Shown one piece after another: positions 6,748 to 15,024 of a DNA stretch of 37,972 nt. The notes below the pieces were generated by a model, which saw only the letters and a list, made by a program, of their open reading frames with translations, did not search any database and was not told the origin of the DNA. The position numbers were made by a program, and so were the translations under genes. This DNA is from a virus, in the IMG/VR virus record IMGVR_UViG_3300032224_000289, positions 1 through 37,972 of that record. The stretch is one strand, 5' to 3'. How positions within the stretch are numbered: position 1 is the first letter of the stretch; every line of letters starts with the position of its first letter.

Positions 6748-8592
6748 ATGGGTTTAATTGACCGATTTGCCGAAAGAGTGGCAAAAGAGATTACTAAAGC
6801 ACCTAATCTACCAGTAGGCGCAGTATCTATGACGGAACAACAAATGCGGCAGACAACTCCGCAAACAACAACATATGGAACAACAGTTGCACTTGAACGC
6901 AATCCAAATTATCCAAACGTGCCTTTCGGTCCGGGCAATCCAATTATTCCTGGTGCTATTAATCCACCAAGAGCAGATGGCAGACCAGACCCACGCAGAT
7001 ATGAATTTCAAGTTGCACAAAATATTAATATTACAGAAACACGCTTAACACCTTTTAAAACATTAAGAGCAGCGGCAGACCAAATTGATATCTTGCGTAG
7101 ATGTATTGAAGTAACTAAAGCAAAGATACTTGGTTTGAATTGGGATATTGTTTTAGCAGAAGATAGTGCTGAAAAGATTATTAGCGAAATGGGTGCAACT
7201 TCTCATGTACGCGCTATGAGTATGGCACGCGATAAGTACACAGAAGATATTAGCCGTATGCGTCAATTCTGGGAACAACCAGATAAGGCAAATGGTTTGC
7301 TTATGTACGATTGGCTTAATATTGCACTAGAAGAAATTTTAGTGCTAGATGCGTGGGCTATATGGCCGCAAGCAACAGTAGGCGGAGAATTACACGGCTT
7401 ACAAATTCTTGATGGTTCTACAATTAAGCCATTAATTGATGACCGTGGAATGCGACCAATGCCACCTTATCCTTCTTATCAACAAATCTTGTATGGTTTC
7501 CCACGCTCTGAGTTTGCGGCACCAACAGAAGAAGAACCTGCTGATGGTGAATTTACAAGTGATGAATTATCTTATTTAGTGCGCAATCGCCGTACAACTT
7601 CCGTTTATGGTTATTCACCAACTGAACGCGCATTACCACTTGCCGATATTTATTTGCGCAGACAACAATGGATACGCGCCGAATATACAGATGGCGTTAC
7701 ACCAGAGTTAATGATTAAAACAGATGCAAACTTTGGTAATAACCCTGACCTATTGCGTGCCTATGAAAACATTTTTAATAGCGATTTAGCAGGACAAACA
7801 GAACAGCGCAAGCGTGTTCGTCTATTGCCTATCGGTATGGAACCAGTGCAGTTTGATGGTTATGGCGAAAAGTTCAAAGATACTCTTGACGATTACTTAG
7901 TCAATAGCATTTGCGGACACTTTGGTGTACAACCTTCTGAAATTGGCTTTAGTCCTAAAGGCGGCTTAGGCGGAGCAGGTTTCCAATTAGGTCAAGCAGA
8001 AAGTAGCGAAGTTATTGGCGCAATCCCATTAGCAACTTGGGTAGCCAAAATGATTAGCAATCTTTCTTACATTTATTTGGGTATGCCACGCGAACTTGAA
8101 TTTAAGTTTATGGAAAGTGGTCGTCAAGATTTAGAAAGCGTTGCACGCACACGCGATATTGATATCAAATCTGGCAATCTAACTATTAACGAAAGCCGTT
8201 CAAGAGCAGGTATGCCGTTAATTGAAGCACCAGAAGCAGATATGCCTATTATTGTTGCAGGTACTGGCGCTTACTTTATTACTAACGATGGTATTAAACC
8301 GTTTGATGACACAAGCACTTACATAACAGATGACGGAGAACAAGCCAACGAAATTGACGCACCTTCTGAAAATGTACAAAATGCTATTAAAACTGTACAA
8401 ACTGAAGAAGATACCGATACTGAAAAAACAATTGCAGAGTTACGACAATTCTTGCGCTTCTTAAAGAAATCTCCAGAGCGTAACTTCCGTTTCAAAAATG
8501 TACCAGTTGTATATGCAGAAGTGTTAAATAAATTCGTAGTTGAAAAAGATTACGATAGCGCACGCTGGTATGCCGAACGCTATTTAGCGTAG
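6748..8592 (+). CDS. Portal protein
   Basis: A 614-aa protein placed between TerL and a MuF-like gene. Visible blocks include FKTLRAAADQIDILRRCIEV, the crown-proximal QWIRAEYTDG, and NSICGHFGVQPSEIGFS followed by a Gly-rich loop and FQLGQAESSE. These belong to phage portal proteins that form the dodecameric DNA-entry ring. The C-terminal 110 residues are acidic and probably extend into the capsid. The family is assigned from position, size and these blocks. Confidence 0.9.
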   Translation: MGLIDRFAERVAKEITKAPNLPVGAVSMTEQQMRQTTPQTTTYGTTVALERNPNYPNVPFGPGNPIIPGAINPPRADGRPDPRRYEFQVAQNINITETRLTPFKTLRAAADQIDILRRCIEVTKAKILGLNWDIVLAEDSAEKIISEMGATSHVRAMSMARDKYTEDISRMRQFWEQPDKANGLLMYDWLNIALEEILVLDAWAIWPQATVGGELHGLQILDGSTIKPLIDDRGMRPMPPYPSYQQILYGFPRSEFAAPTEEEPADGEFTSDELSYLVRNRRTTSVYGYSPTERALPLADIYLRRQQWIRAEYTDGVTPELMIKTDANFGNNPDLLRAYENIFNSDLAGQTEQRKRVRLLPIGMEPVQFDGYGEKFKDTLDDYLVNSICGHFGVQPSEIGFSPKGGLGGAGFQLGQAESSEVIGAIPLATWVAKMISNLSYIYLGMPRELEFKFMESGRQDLESVARTRDIDIKSGNLTINESRSRAGMPLIEAPEADMPIIVAGTGAYFITNDGIKPFDDTSTYITDDGEQANEIDAPSENVQNAIKTVQTEEDTDTEKTIAELRQFLRFLKKSPERNFRFKNVPVVYAEVLNKFVVEKDYDSARWYAERYLA

Positions 8593-8599
8593 GTACAAA

Positions 8600-9433
8600 A
8601 TGAATCGCCAATGGAAGAAACGCAATGGCGCAAAGATTAGATTAGCGGCAAGACGAGCCAAACTAATTCGCGAAGCCATTAAACAAAGTATTAATGTTCA
8701 AAGCGTTATTGTTGATTGGAACTCTCAAAACTTCCAAACAATGACACCAGAACAGGCACGCGATTGGGCAAGAACACATATACGCCCAGATAGCGAAGCA
8801 TTAATGAGTGCATTTAGAACGCTTTATGCTGAGAGTTATGTACTTGGTGAAGATATTGGTATGAGCGCAATAATGCGTGCCAAAGTAAACAAAGCACCTA
8901 CTTTGCAACAAATGCGTAACGCTACTGGTATTAACTGGGATAAATGGAAGCCCGGAAACCGTGCCGCCGCACAATTAGTTAAACCGCCTAAAGGATTAAG
9001 CACTTTATTAGATAGAAGAAGCATAACTATTCAAGGTTTAAATCAAACCAGTATTGACCGAATTGGCACGGCTTTGGCACGCATACTTGAACGCGGTGAT
9101 ACGCCTAGAGATGCAGATATAAGCGACATTATTGATGACCCGATTAGAGCATTAACTATTACTCAAACTGAGATGAGCCGTGCAGTTACAACGGCATCAC
9201 GCCAATTGTATGAAGATAGTGGTGTTGAACTGGTAGAATGGTTAGTAGCAGACCCTTGTGATTTATGCCAAGAGAACGCAGATGTATCGCCTATCCGTAT
9301 TGACGATACATTTCCAAGCGGAGATACGGAACCACCTGCGCACCCTAACTGTGTTTGCGATATTGCTCCGTATGTTGTAGATACGCAAAACATTGGTGAA
9401 GATGCGTTAGCATATATTCTTGATAATGAATAA
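8600..9433 (+). CDS. MuF-like minor head protein
   Basis: The 277-aa protein begins with a basic stretch (RQWKKRNGAKIRLAARRAKL). Its C-terminal half has the Mu F/SPP1 gp7-like block: TQTEMSRAVTTASRQLYEDSG, WLVADPCDLCQENAD and PPAHPNCVCDI. In this family the paired cysteines and histidine form a conserved, probably metal-binding site. It is injected or sits near the portal during head assembly. It lies eight bases after the portal gene, as usual for the family. Confidence 0.9.
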   Translation: MNRQWKKRNGAKIRLAARRAKLIREAIKQSINVQSVIVDWNSQNFQTMTPEQARDWARTHIRPDSEALMSAFRTLYAESYVLGEDIGMSAIMRAKVNKAPTLQQMRNATGINWDKWKPGNRAAAQLVKPPKGLSTLLDRRSITIQGLNQTSIDRIGTALARILERGDTPRDADISDIIDDPIRALTITQTEMSRAVTTASRQLYEDSGVELVEWLVADPCDLCQENADVSPIRIDDTFPSGDTEPPAHPNCVCDIAPYVVDTQNIGEDALAYILDNE

Positions 9434-9446
9434 CAAGGAGAAATAA

Positions 9447-9728
9447 ATGGCATTTAAGCATTACAACACACAGACTTTAACAACGACATCAATTATTCAT
9501 CAAGTTGATAAAAACGCCAGACCACAAACTCCACTTACTATTTACAATGGACATAGCGGAACAATTTTTGTCGGCGATAGCGCTATTACAACATCAGGTG
9601 CAACTATTGGGCGCACAATTGCCGCTTCTGCTTCACAAACATTTTATGTAAGTGCTGGAGATATTATTTATGGAATTTCAGCTGCCGCATCTGCAACAGG
9701 TGCAATAGTTATTACTTATTCTGCATAA
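9447..9728 (+). CDS. Small β-rich virion protein, 93 aa
   Basis: The sequence is short, rich in Ser, Thr, Ala and Ile, and patterned as alternating strands: LTIYNGHSGTIFVGDS, TIGRTIAASAS, FYVSAGDIIYGISA. An AAGGAG site precedes it. Its place between the MuF-like and protease genes suggests a capsid decoration or head-fibre component made in quantity. I know no specific family for it. Confidence 0.65.
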   Translation: MAFKHYNTQTLTTTSIIHQVDKNARPQTPLTIYNGHSGTIFVGDSAITTSGATIGRTIAASASQTFYVSAGDIIYGISAAASATGAIVITYSA

Positions 9729-9729
9729 A

Positions 9730-11361
9730 ATGGCTGACGGATTTGCACCACCGCAAAGTGTACGCGATAACGCTAAACGCGGTCTTGAACTGCGTAGAGA
9801 GTTTAAGCGTGGCGGCACAGAAATAGGTGTTGCTCGTGCAAGAGATTTATCAAATGGTAAATCATTACCTTTAGAAACCATTAATCGTATGGTAAGTTAT
9901 TTCGCTAGGCACGAAGTTGATAAAAAAGGAGAAAACTGGGGTAATGCATCTGACCCATCAAGAGGTTATATTGCTTGGCTCTTGTGGGGTGGCGATGCAG
10001 GAAAAACTTGGGCTGACTCAATAGCCGAACGAGAAAAGAAAAAGGATAAATCAATGACCACAGATTTTACACACTCATATGCCGCAATTATTAAACAAGA
10101 AAAGCAAGAAGATGGCACGCTACTTGTTTATGGTAAAGCAACTGATGACTCAATAGATATTGACCAACAGATTTGCGATGCTGGTTGGTTAGATACCGCT
10201 ATGCCACAATGGTTTAAAACAGGTGGCAATATCAGAGAACAACATAGCAATATTGCCGCAGGAGTTGCTAAAGAATTAGATAGCAAATCAGATGGACATT
10301 ATATTTCTGCTCTTGTTGTGGACCCAGTTAGTGTTAAGAAAGTTGAAACTGGCGTATTAAAAGGTTTTAGCATTGGTATTCGTGCACCTCGTATTGTGCG
10401 CGACCAGAAAGCCGCAAATGGTAGAATTATTGATGGACAAATTGTAGAGATTTCTTTAGTTGATAGACCAGCCAATCCAAATGCAAAATTAACATTGGCA
10501 AAGTCCGTAGATGGAGAAACAGATTTAGTTCAAGTTGAGGAACTAATAGAAGCAACAACCGTTAAAGGAGAACATATGGAACAAGAAACCGACAAAGCGG
10601 TTGAGATGCCTTCTAAAGAAGAAGCATTAAAAGCGCTTGAAGATATGCGTGCAAAACTTGCTGAGTACGAAAAAATGTGCAAAGAAGCAGGTTACATGGA
10701 AGAAGAAGAAAAAGCAGAAGATTTGAAACCAGTAGGCGAAAGTGCTGAGGAAGAAACCGAAGAAGGTTCAGACCCAGAAGCCGCCGAAGAAGAAGTTGAA
10801 GAAGCCGAAGGTAAAAAGCCTTTGGATAAAACTTCACACAAATGCCTAGAGTGCGGTTGCGGTGATGTAGCAAACTCACACGGAGATGATTCCGTAAGTA
10901 CTGCAACTATTGTTTCACCAACAGAAACACCTAAGAGCATTGACACAATTGTTCCACCAACACATATTGAAGAAATTGGAACAGTTATTGAAGATGAAGA
11001 TGACGAGGATTCCACAGAAGATGTGGATTTATCTGCTATTGATGAGAAAGCAGTTAATGCTATTATCACCAAAGCCGTAAAGAGTGCTACACAATCTGTA
11101 ACAACAGAGATTAATTCCTATAAAGAGGAGATTAATAAGTTGCAATCAGAATTGGCAACGGCTAAGACAAAAGCAGTATCAGGCGGACCAAAGCGTGCGG
11201 CTATTAAAGTAGATGTTCAACAAATGTCTGAACTTCTTGCTAAAGCAGCCGAGTATCGCGCAAAGTCAGCAGTAACCGCAGACAAAGATTTGGCACGCGG
11301 TTACCGTGAATTGGCATCAGATTTTGAAGCCAAAGCCGCAGTATTAAAGCCAAGCAACTAA
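9730..11361 (+). CDS. Prohead protease fused to scaffold, with extra N-terminal domain
   Basis: Three parts are visible. Residues 1-105 have ARARDLSNGKSLP, MVSYFARHEVDKKGENW and SRGYIAWLLWGGDAGKTWA, a domain found in some phage maturation proteins. Residues 109-260 are an XkdF/S78-like prohead protease with the candidate catalytic His in IREQHSN and Ser in LKGFSIGIR. From about residue 283 the sequence is a strongly acidic, Glu-rich and coiled scaffold, with a CLECGC cluster and a basic C-terminus. Internal in-frame starts at 10054 and 10576 have good ribosome binding sites. The enzyme would cleave scaffold and capsid during maturation. Confidence 0.9.
   Translation: MADGFAPPQSVRDNAKRGLELRREFKRGGTEIGVARARDLSNGKSLPLETINRMVSYFARHEVDKKGENWGNASDPSRGYIAWLLWGGDAGKTWADSIAEREKKKDKSMTTDFTHSYAAIIKQEKQEDGTLLVYGKATDDSIDIDQQICDAGWLDTAMPQWFKTGGNIREQHSNIAAGVAKELDSKSDGHYISALVVDPVSVKKVETGVLKGFSIGIRAPRIVRDQKAANGRIIDGQIVEISLVDRPANPNAKLTLAKSVDGETDLVQVEELIEATTVKGEHMEQETDKAVEMPSKEEALKALEDMRAKLAEYEKMCKEAGYMEEEEKAEDLKPVGESAEEETEEGSDPEAAEEEVEEAEGKKPLDKTSHKCLECGCGDVANSHGDDSVSTATIVSPTETPKSIDTIVPPTHIEEIGTVIEDEDDEDSTEDVDLSAIDEKAVNAIITKAVKSATQSVTTEINSYKEEINKLQSELATAKTKAVSGGPKRAAIKVDVQQMSELLAKAAEYRAKSAVTADKDLARGYRELASDFEAKAAVLKPSN
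10054..11361 (+). CDS. Possible internal start: protease-scaffold without N-terminal domain
   Basis: ATG 10054 is in frame with the 9730 gene and is preceded by AAAGGA at 10041-10046 with seven-base spacing. Its product (435 aa) would begin MTTDFTHSYAAI, exactly at the start of the protease domain. It may be the main protease form. Evidence is limited to the site and the domain boundary. Confidence 0.35.
   Translation: MTTDFTHSYAAIIKQEKQEDGTLLVYGKATDDSIDIDQQICDAGWLDTAMPQWFKTGGNIREQHSNIAAGVAKELDSKSDGHYISALVVDPVSVKKVETGVLKGFSIGIRAPRIVRDQKAANGRIIDGQIVEISLVDRPANPNAKLTLAKSVDGETDLVQVEELIEATTVKGEHMEQETDKAVEMPSKEEALKALEDMRAKLAEYEKMCKEAGYMEEEEKAEDLKPVGESAEEETEEGSDPEAAEEEVEEAEGKKPLDKTSHKCLECGCGDVANSHGDDSVSTATIVSPTETPKSIDTIVPPTHIEEIGTVIEDEDDEDSTEDVDLSAIDEKAVNAIITKAVKSATQSVTTEINSYKEEINKLQSELATAKTKAVSGGPKRAAIKVDVQQMSELLAKAAEYRAKSAVTADKDLARGYRELASDFEAKAAVLKPSN
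10576..11361 (+). CDS. Nested scaffolding protein, 261 aa
   Basis: ATG 10576 lies in frame inside the protease gene, six bases after AAAGGAG (10564-10570). The product starts MEQETDKAVEMPSKEEALK, directly after the protease fold. It consists of an acidic region, a CLECGC patch, a coiled coil (INSYKEEINKLQSELATAK) and a basic end. Phage lambda makes its scaffold Nu3 in the same way, from an internal start of protease gene C. The separate product is inferred; the initiation signal is plain. Confidence 0.6.
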   Translation: MEQETDKAVEMPSKEEALKALEDMRAKLAEYEKMCKEAGYMEEEEKAEDLKPVGESAEEETEEGSDPEAAEEEVEEAEGKKPLDKTSHKCLECGCGDVANSHGDDSVSTATIVSPTETPKSIDTIVPPTHIEEIGTVIEDEDDEDSTEDVDLSAIDEKAVNAIITKAVKSATQSVTTEINSYKEEINKLQSELATAKTKAVSGGPKRAAIKVDVQQMSELLAKAAEYRAKSAVTADKDLARGYRELASDFEAKAAVLKPSN

Positions 11362-11390
11362 TCAAACAAACTCTTTACGAAAGGAAACAA

Positions 11391-13100
11391 ATGGCTCTCA
11401 CAGCCCCAAAGGCTGCTGATTTGTTCGGCGATGTAACATCTGCAAAAGATGCCGCAGTACGCATGGACGAGTTTTCAGCAGAACTTTCAAAGTCTGTCGG
11501 CAATGCCGTAACAGACCCATCAGCAATTATGGCTATTAAGAGTGGCGCATCTACATTTGCACAAGCATCTGGAAATGCAGTAGCAACTCTTGAAGCACTT
11601 GCTTCAAACAAATCACTAAGCCCAGAAGCAGTTGGTTCACTTAACAACGCACTTGCTTCACAACGCTTAGCAATGCAGGATATTCAGAAAGACATTACAC
11701 TCACAAGCCCACTTAGCACATCATTTGCGGCTTTTGACCTTGAAGCACCTTCTAAGTTGCTTACACCACGCCCAACACCTCTTCGCAATAAAATTGCTCG
11801 TAAGAAGGGCGTCGGTACTTCACACCGTGTAAAGCGCATTACTGGTTACACAGGTACAGGTACAGGTGGACAAGGACAGATTTGGCCTGGTATCACAGAA
11901 AGCACTACAACTGCGTTTGGTTCAATCAACTACGAGCGCGGTCCAAAGATTTCTTACACTGCTGATGACCTAGTGTTGCCTTACAACTCTTACTCACTAT
12001 CTGACTCAGTATCATTTGATGCTAACTTCTCAGGTATGGGTTATCAGGACCTTCGCCAACTTTCTTCAACATCTACACTTTACGCAACAATGTTGATGGA
12101 AGAACGCATGATGCTTATGGCACGCGGAACTGCATCAGGATACTCTGGCGCACTTTCAGCACCTACATTTACAAAGGCTTCACCAGTTGCCGCAGGTTCA
12201 CAAACTGCTCTTGCCGCTAACACTTATTACATAAATGTAACTGCAGACGCAGGTATTTCAAGTTCAGGTTTCGGTGAGTCAATTCTCGGAACAGAAACTT
12301 CTGAAGTTGTTGCCGCTGGCGATGTACTTACAGTTACAGTAGCAACCGCAGTTGCAGGCGCACTTGGTTACAACATTTATGTTGGAACTGCAACAGGCGC
12401 AGCAAACTTAAAGTATCAAGGAACTCTAAAGGGTACTGGTACTTTCACAATTCAAGGTGCAGCCGCTACAAATGTAACTGGCAATAACGCCGCATTTACA
12501 ACAACAGGAGCAGCCGCATCACGCGCTTCTGCTGATACTTCTGCTTATGCAACAGGTTATGACGGAATTCTTCCAACAGTACTTGGTGCTAATAGCGGAA
12601 AGAACAACTCAATTAACTCAACATTCTCAACATCAAATCCTGGTGTTGAATACCAGAATGTTTTCTCTTCACTTTACGATTCAGTAAAGTCTGACCCAGA
12701 TGAGATTTTCTTGAACGGTGCAGACCGCAAGCAACTCTCTGATGCAATTAAGAACGGTTCAACTGCAAACTACCGTCTAAATCTCTCACAAAATGAAGTT
12801 GGAGATTATGTTGGTGGCGCAGTTATCGGTGGACTACACAACGAAATTACAGGCAAGTTGGTACCACTTACTGTTCACCCTTGGTTACCACAAGGCGTAA
12901 GCCCTGTGCTTTCCTACACACTTCCAATTCCAGACACAGAGGTTTCTGATGTATGGGCAAACTTTATGGTTCAAGATTACATGGGCATTCAATGGCCAGT
13001 AACCCAGTTCGCATATGAGTTCTCAACATACTTCCGTGGAACATTCTTCTGCACCGCTCCTGCTTGGAACGGCGCAGTTTCAGGAATTGTAAACGCGTAG
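11391..13100 (+). CDS. Major capsid protein with inserted β-sandwich domain
   Basis: A 569-aa HK97-fold-type capsid protein by position after protease/scaffold and by size. The helical N-terminal 110 residues resemble a delta domain, followed by APSKLLTPRPTPLRNKIARKKG and a long β-rich body ending in a hydrophobic membrane-like FFCTAPAWNGAVSGI tail. Residues about 255-375 form an insertion with TYYINVTA, EVVAAGDVLTV and YNIYVGTATG, like an Ig/FN3 domain that would protrude from the shell. Codon use here is more C-ending than in neighbouring genes, as expected for a highly expressed gene. A terminator follows. Confidence 0.92.
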   Translation: MALTAPKAADLFGDVTSAKDAAVRMDEFSAELSKSVGNAVTDPSAIMAIKSGASTFAQASGNAVATLEALASNKSLSPEAVGSLNNALASQRLAMQDIQKDITLTSPLSTSFAAFDLEAPSKLLTPRPTPLRNKIARKKGVGTSHRVKRITGYTGTGTGGQGQIWPGITESTTTAFGSINYERGPKISYTADDLVLPYNSYSLSDSVSFDANFSGMGYQDLRQLSSTSTLYATMLMEERMMLMARGTASGYSGALSAPTFTKASPVAAGSQTALAANTYYINVTADAGISSSGFGESILGTETSEVVAAGDVLTVTVATAVAGALGYNIYVGTATGAANLKYQGTLKGTGTFTIQGAAATNVTGNNAAFTTTGAAASRASADTSAYATGYDGILPTVLGANSGKNNSINSTFSTSNPGVEYQNVFSSLYDSVKSDPDEIFLNGADRKQLSDAIKNGSTANYRLNLSQNEVGDYVGGAVIGGLHNEITGKLVPLTVHPWLPQGVSPVLSYTLPIPDTEVSDVWANFMVQDYMGIQWPVTQFAYEFSTYFRGTFFCTAPAWNGAVSGIVNA

Positions 13101-13113
13101 TAATTAATAGAAA

Positions 13114-13141
13114 GGGGGTGCGGTGTAAAAGCCGCACTCCC
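13114..13141 (+). terminator. Hairpin after major capsid gene
   Basis: A 10-bp stem with one G·U pair (13114-13123 with 13132-13141; GGGGGTGCGG/CCGCACTCCC) has the loop TGTAAAAG and is followed by TATCTTTA. It is probably a partial terminator or mRNA-end stabiliser that limits read-through from the capsid gene into tail genes. Confidence 0.7.
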
Positions 13142-13161
13142 TATCTTTAGGGGGGAAACAA

Positions 13162-13452
13162 ATGGCAAAATTAATAGCATCAGACAAAGGGTTACGCGGA
13201 GTTGATGTAGGCACAAAAAATGGTCAGAAAATAAAATTAAATCCAAACAAACAAGGCGTATTTGAAGTTAATAATCCTAAACTTGCTAATCAATTAAAAA
13301 AAGAAGGCTTTTTTGAAGCGTCATTAATGGGACCAACAACAAATAATGAAAATATTGGCTATAATTGTACGCAGTGCGGTTTCGGAAGTTGGTTCCGTAA
13401 GTGTTCTCGGTGTGGACACGAAACTTTGGCGCAAAGAGATGGTGAAGCATAA
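13162..13452 (+). CDS. Small head-region protein with C-terminal zinc ribbon
   Basis: The start follows AGGGGGGAAACAAATGG. Residues 1-60 read like a small β-domain (FEVNNPKLANQLKKEGFFEA), reminiscent of head-associated proteins that sit before the connector gene. The last 35 residues contain CTQCGFGSWFRKCSRCG, two CxxC pairs of a zinc ribbon. The stop overlaps the next start (TAATGG). The family is unknown to me; a virion or assembly role is inferred from position. Confidence 0.65.
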   Translation: MAKLIASDKGLRGVDVGTKNGQKIKLNPNKQGVFEVNNPKLANQLKKEGFFEASLMGPTTNNENIGYNCTQCGFGSWFRKCSRCGHETLAQRDGEA

Positions 13453-14339
13453 TGGCAGTCGGAATTACAAATGATACTTTTCACGAAACTCCTTACATTA
13501 CAATTGCAGAATATAAAAATGCACCCACATCTATTGACTTTGACAATCTTGTCGTAGGCGGTAATGCTTCTGCTCAAAATGCTGAATTAGATAATGTAAT
13601 ACGCCGTGCATCTTCATTTATGGACGAGTATTTAAATGCAAATCTTAATGCAACTCAATATGTAGAAACACAACGCACACGAATTACACCAGAAGGCTTC
13701 TTGGCAATACACCCACATAATTCACCTATTATTTCTTTATCCAGTTTAGAATATGGCGCAACTCCTAATAGTTTAAATACGCTTTCAGATTGCAGTCAAA
13801 CTTGGTTTGAAGAACAACAAATGATTATTCCGTTATCAAATATGGCAGTTAGTTATTCTTCACAAGGACCTTTGGCATTTGGCGGATACGGAGCATCTGG
13901 ACAACAGATTTACGCTAAGTACACTTATATTGCTGGTTATGTAAATAACGCTATTGCAAGTGCAACTGCCGCCGCCACAAGTCTTACTGTTCAAGATGCA
14001 ACTGGAATTGTTGCAGGGCAAAAACTTCGTATTTATGATGGCGCAAGTAGCGAAAATGTCACAGTTAATAGCACTTACACATATGGTTCTACAACCGTGC
14101 CATTGACCTCTGCATTGGCTTATACGCACACTTCTGGGGTAATTATTAGCAATTTACCTAATGCAGTTAAACAAGCCTGTATTTTGATTACAACTGCTTT
14201 CTTGCGAGTACGCGGTGATAGTTCAATGACAATGAGCGTTACAACTTTTCCACAAGCAAATATAGATGGCGTAAATCGTTACGGCAATGAGATTCAACTT
14301 GCTCTTAATTCTATTGACGCTTATCGCAGGATTCGCTAA
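13452..14339 (+). CDS. Head-tail connector protein with inserted domain
   Basis: The N-terminal half (YITIAEYKNAPTSIDFDNL, NVIRRASSFMDEYLNANL) and the C-terminal helix bundle (VKQACILITTAFLRVRGD, AYRRIR) match head-tail adaptor proteins of the gp6/gp15 type, which close the portal. Between them, about residues 170-240, lies a Thr/Ser/Val-rich β-domain with SLTVQDATGIVAGQKLRIYDG. This resembles short structural-protein repeats and is not part of the basic adaptor fold. The stop overlaps the next start. Confidence 0.75.
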   Translation: MAVGITNDTFHETPYITIAEYKNAPTSIDFDNLVVGGNASAQNAELDNVIRRASSFMDEYLNANLNATQYVETQRTRITPEGFLAIHPHNSPIISLSSLEYGATPNSLNTLSDCSQTWFEEQQMIIPLSNMAVSYSSQGPLAFGGYGASGQQIYAKYTYIAGYVNNAIASATAAATSLTVQDATGIVAGQKLRIYDGASSENVTVNSTYTYGSTTVPLTSALAYTHTSGVIISNLPNAVKQACILITTAFLRVRGDSSMTMSVTTFPQANIDGVNRYGNEIQLALNSIDAYRRIR

Positions 14340-14827
14340 TGGCAGGTCGCACAGGGGTACGAGCCACACTTTATACATTTTTAAGCACACCGCCTATAAC
14401 AAATGTAAATCAGGTACTTACATCTTTTCCTAAGCGTATTAACTTTCAAGAAAATAGTACCGCAGGTCAATTAAGCCGTGCGGCAATAGTTATTTTTATT
14501 CAATCAGAAACAGAAACACGCTTGGCAATAGGCGGAGCCACTAATGGTTGGAAGCGTGTAGATTATGGCGTTGTAATACAAATTTATCACCACTCTTTGC
14601 AACGAGATAGTAGAGATGCAATGGTAGATTTTGATACAATGGTTGATGCTATTAAGACAAGGTTACGCTCTAATCACAACTTTGGTGATTCAACTGGCAC
14701 TTTAGTGTGGCAGGGAGCAGAACCTATAATCAATGCGTCTTATGGCGAACCAGCAACAACTAATGAAGGTGCAACGGAAACATACGCTGAACTTCAGTTT
14801 GATGTTACCGAGATGATACAAGCATAG
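14339..14827 (+). CDS. Tail terminator/completion protein
   Basis: A 162-aa protein after the connector with GVRATLYTFLSTPPI, VVIQIYHHSLQRDSRDAM, and YAELQFDVTEMIQA at the end. The α/β pattern and the position two genes before the tail tube match tail terminator proteins (lambda gpU/HK97 gp10 region), which cap the tail and join it to the head. It is assigned mainly by gene order. Confidence 0.65.
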   Translation: MAGRTGVRATLYTFLSTPPITNVNQVLTSFPKRINFQENSTAGQLSRAAIVIFIQSETETRLAIGGATNGWKRVDYGVVIQIYHHSLQRDSRDAMVDFDTMVDAIKTRLRSNHNFGDSTGTLVWQGAEPIINASYGEPATTNEGATETYAELQFDVTEMIQA

Positions 14828-14835
14828 GAGAACAA

Positions 14836-15024
14836 ATGAAATACAAATACATAGGAACAGATGAGCGCGTGTTCCCTTCGCTTGGAGTTGTTGTCAATTC
14901 TGGCGATGAATTTGATGCGCCTGATGATTTTTCTGCACCAGATTGCGTTCCGTCTAGTGGAGTAAAAGCATTTCCAAAACCAACAACACCATCAACCGAG
15001 ACAAAAAAGCAGGAGAGTGAATAA
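14836..15024 (+). CDS. Small protein before tail tube gene, 62 aa
   Basis: The start follows AGGAGAACAAATG. The sequence MKYKYIGTDERVFPSLGVV then VNSGDEFDAPDDF suggests a small β-domain, followed by a disordered Pro/Thr/Lys tail. Comparable short proteins often sit directly before the tail tube in siphoviruses, with no assigned role. The stop overlaps the tail-tube start (TAATGG). Confidence 0.65.
   Translation: MKYKYIGTDERVFPSLGVVVNSGDEFDAPDDFSAPDCVPSSGVKAFPKPTTPSTETKKQESE

Noticed and set aside
10613-11072. Two minus-strand frames opposite the scaffold region
   Set aside because: Their Leu/Arg- and Ser-rich sequences are the mirror of Glu/Ala-rich scaffold codons. No ribosome binding site or neighbours on that strand.
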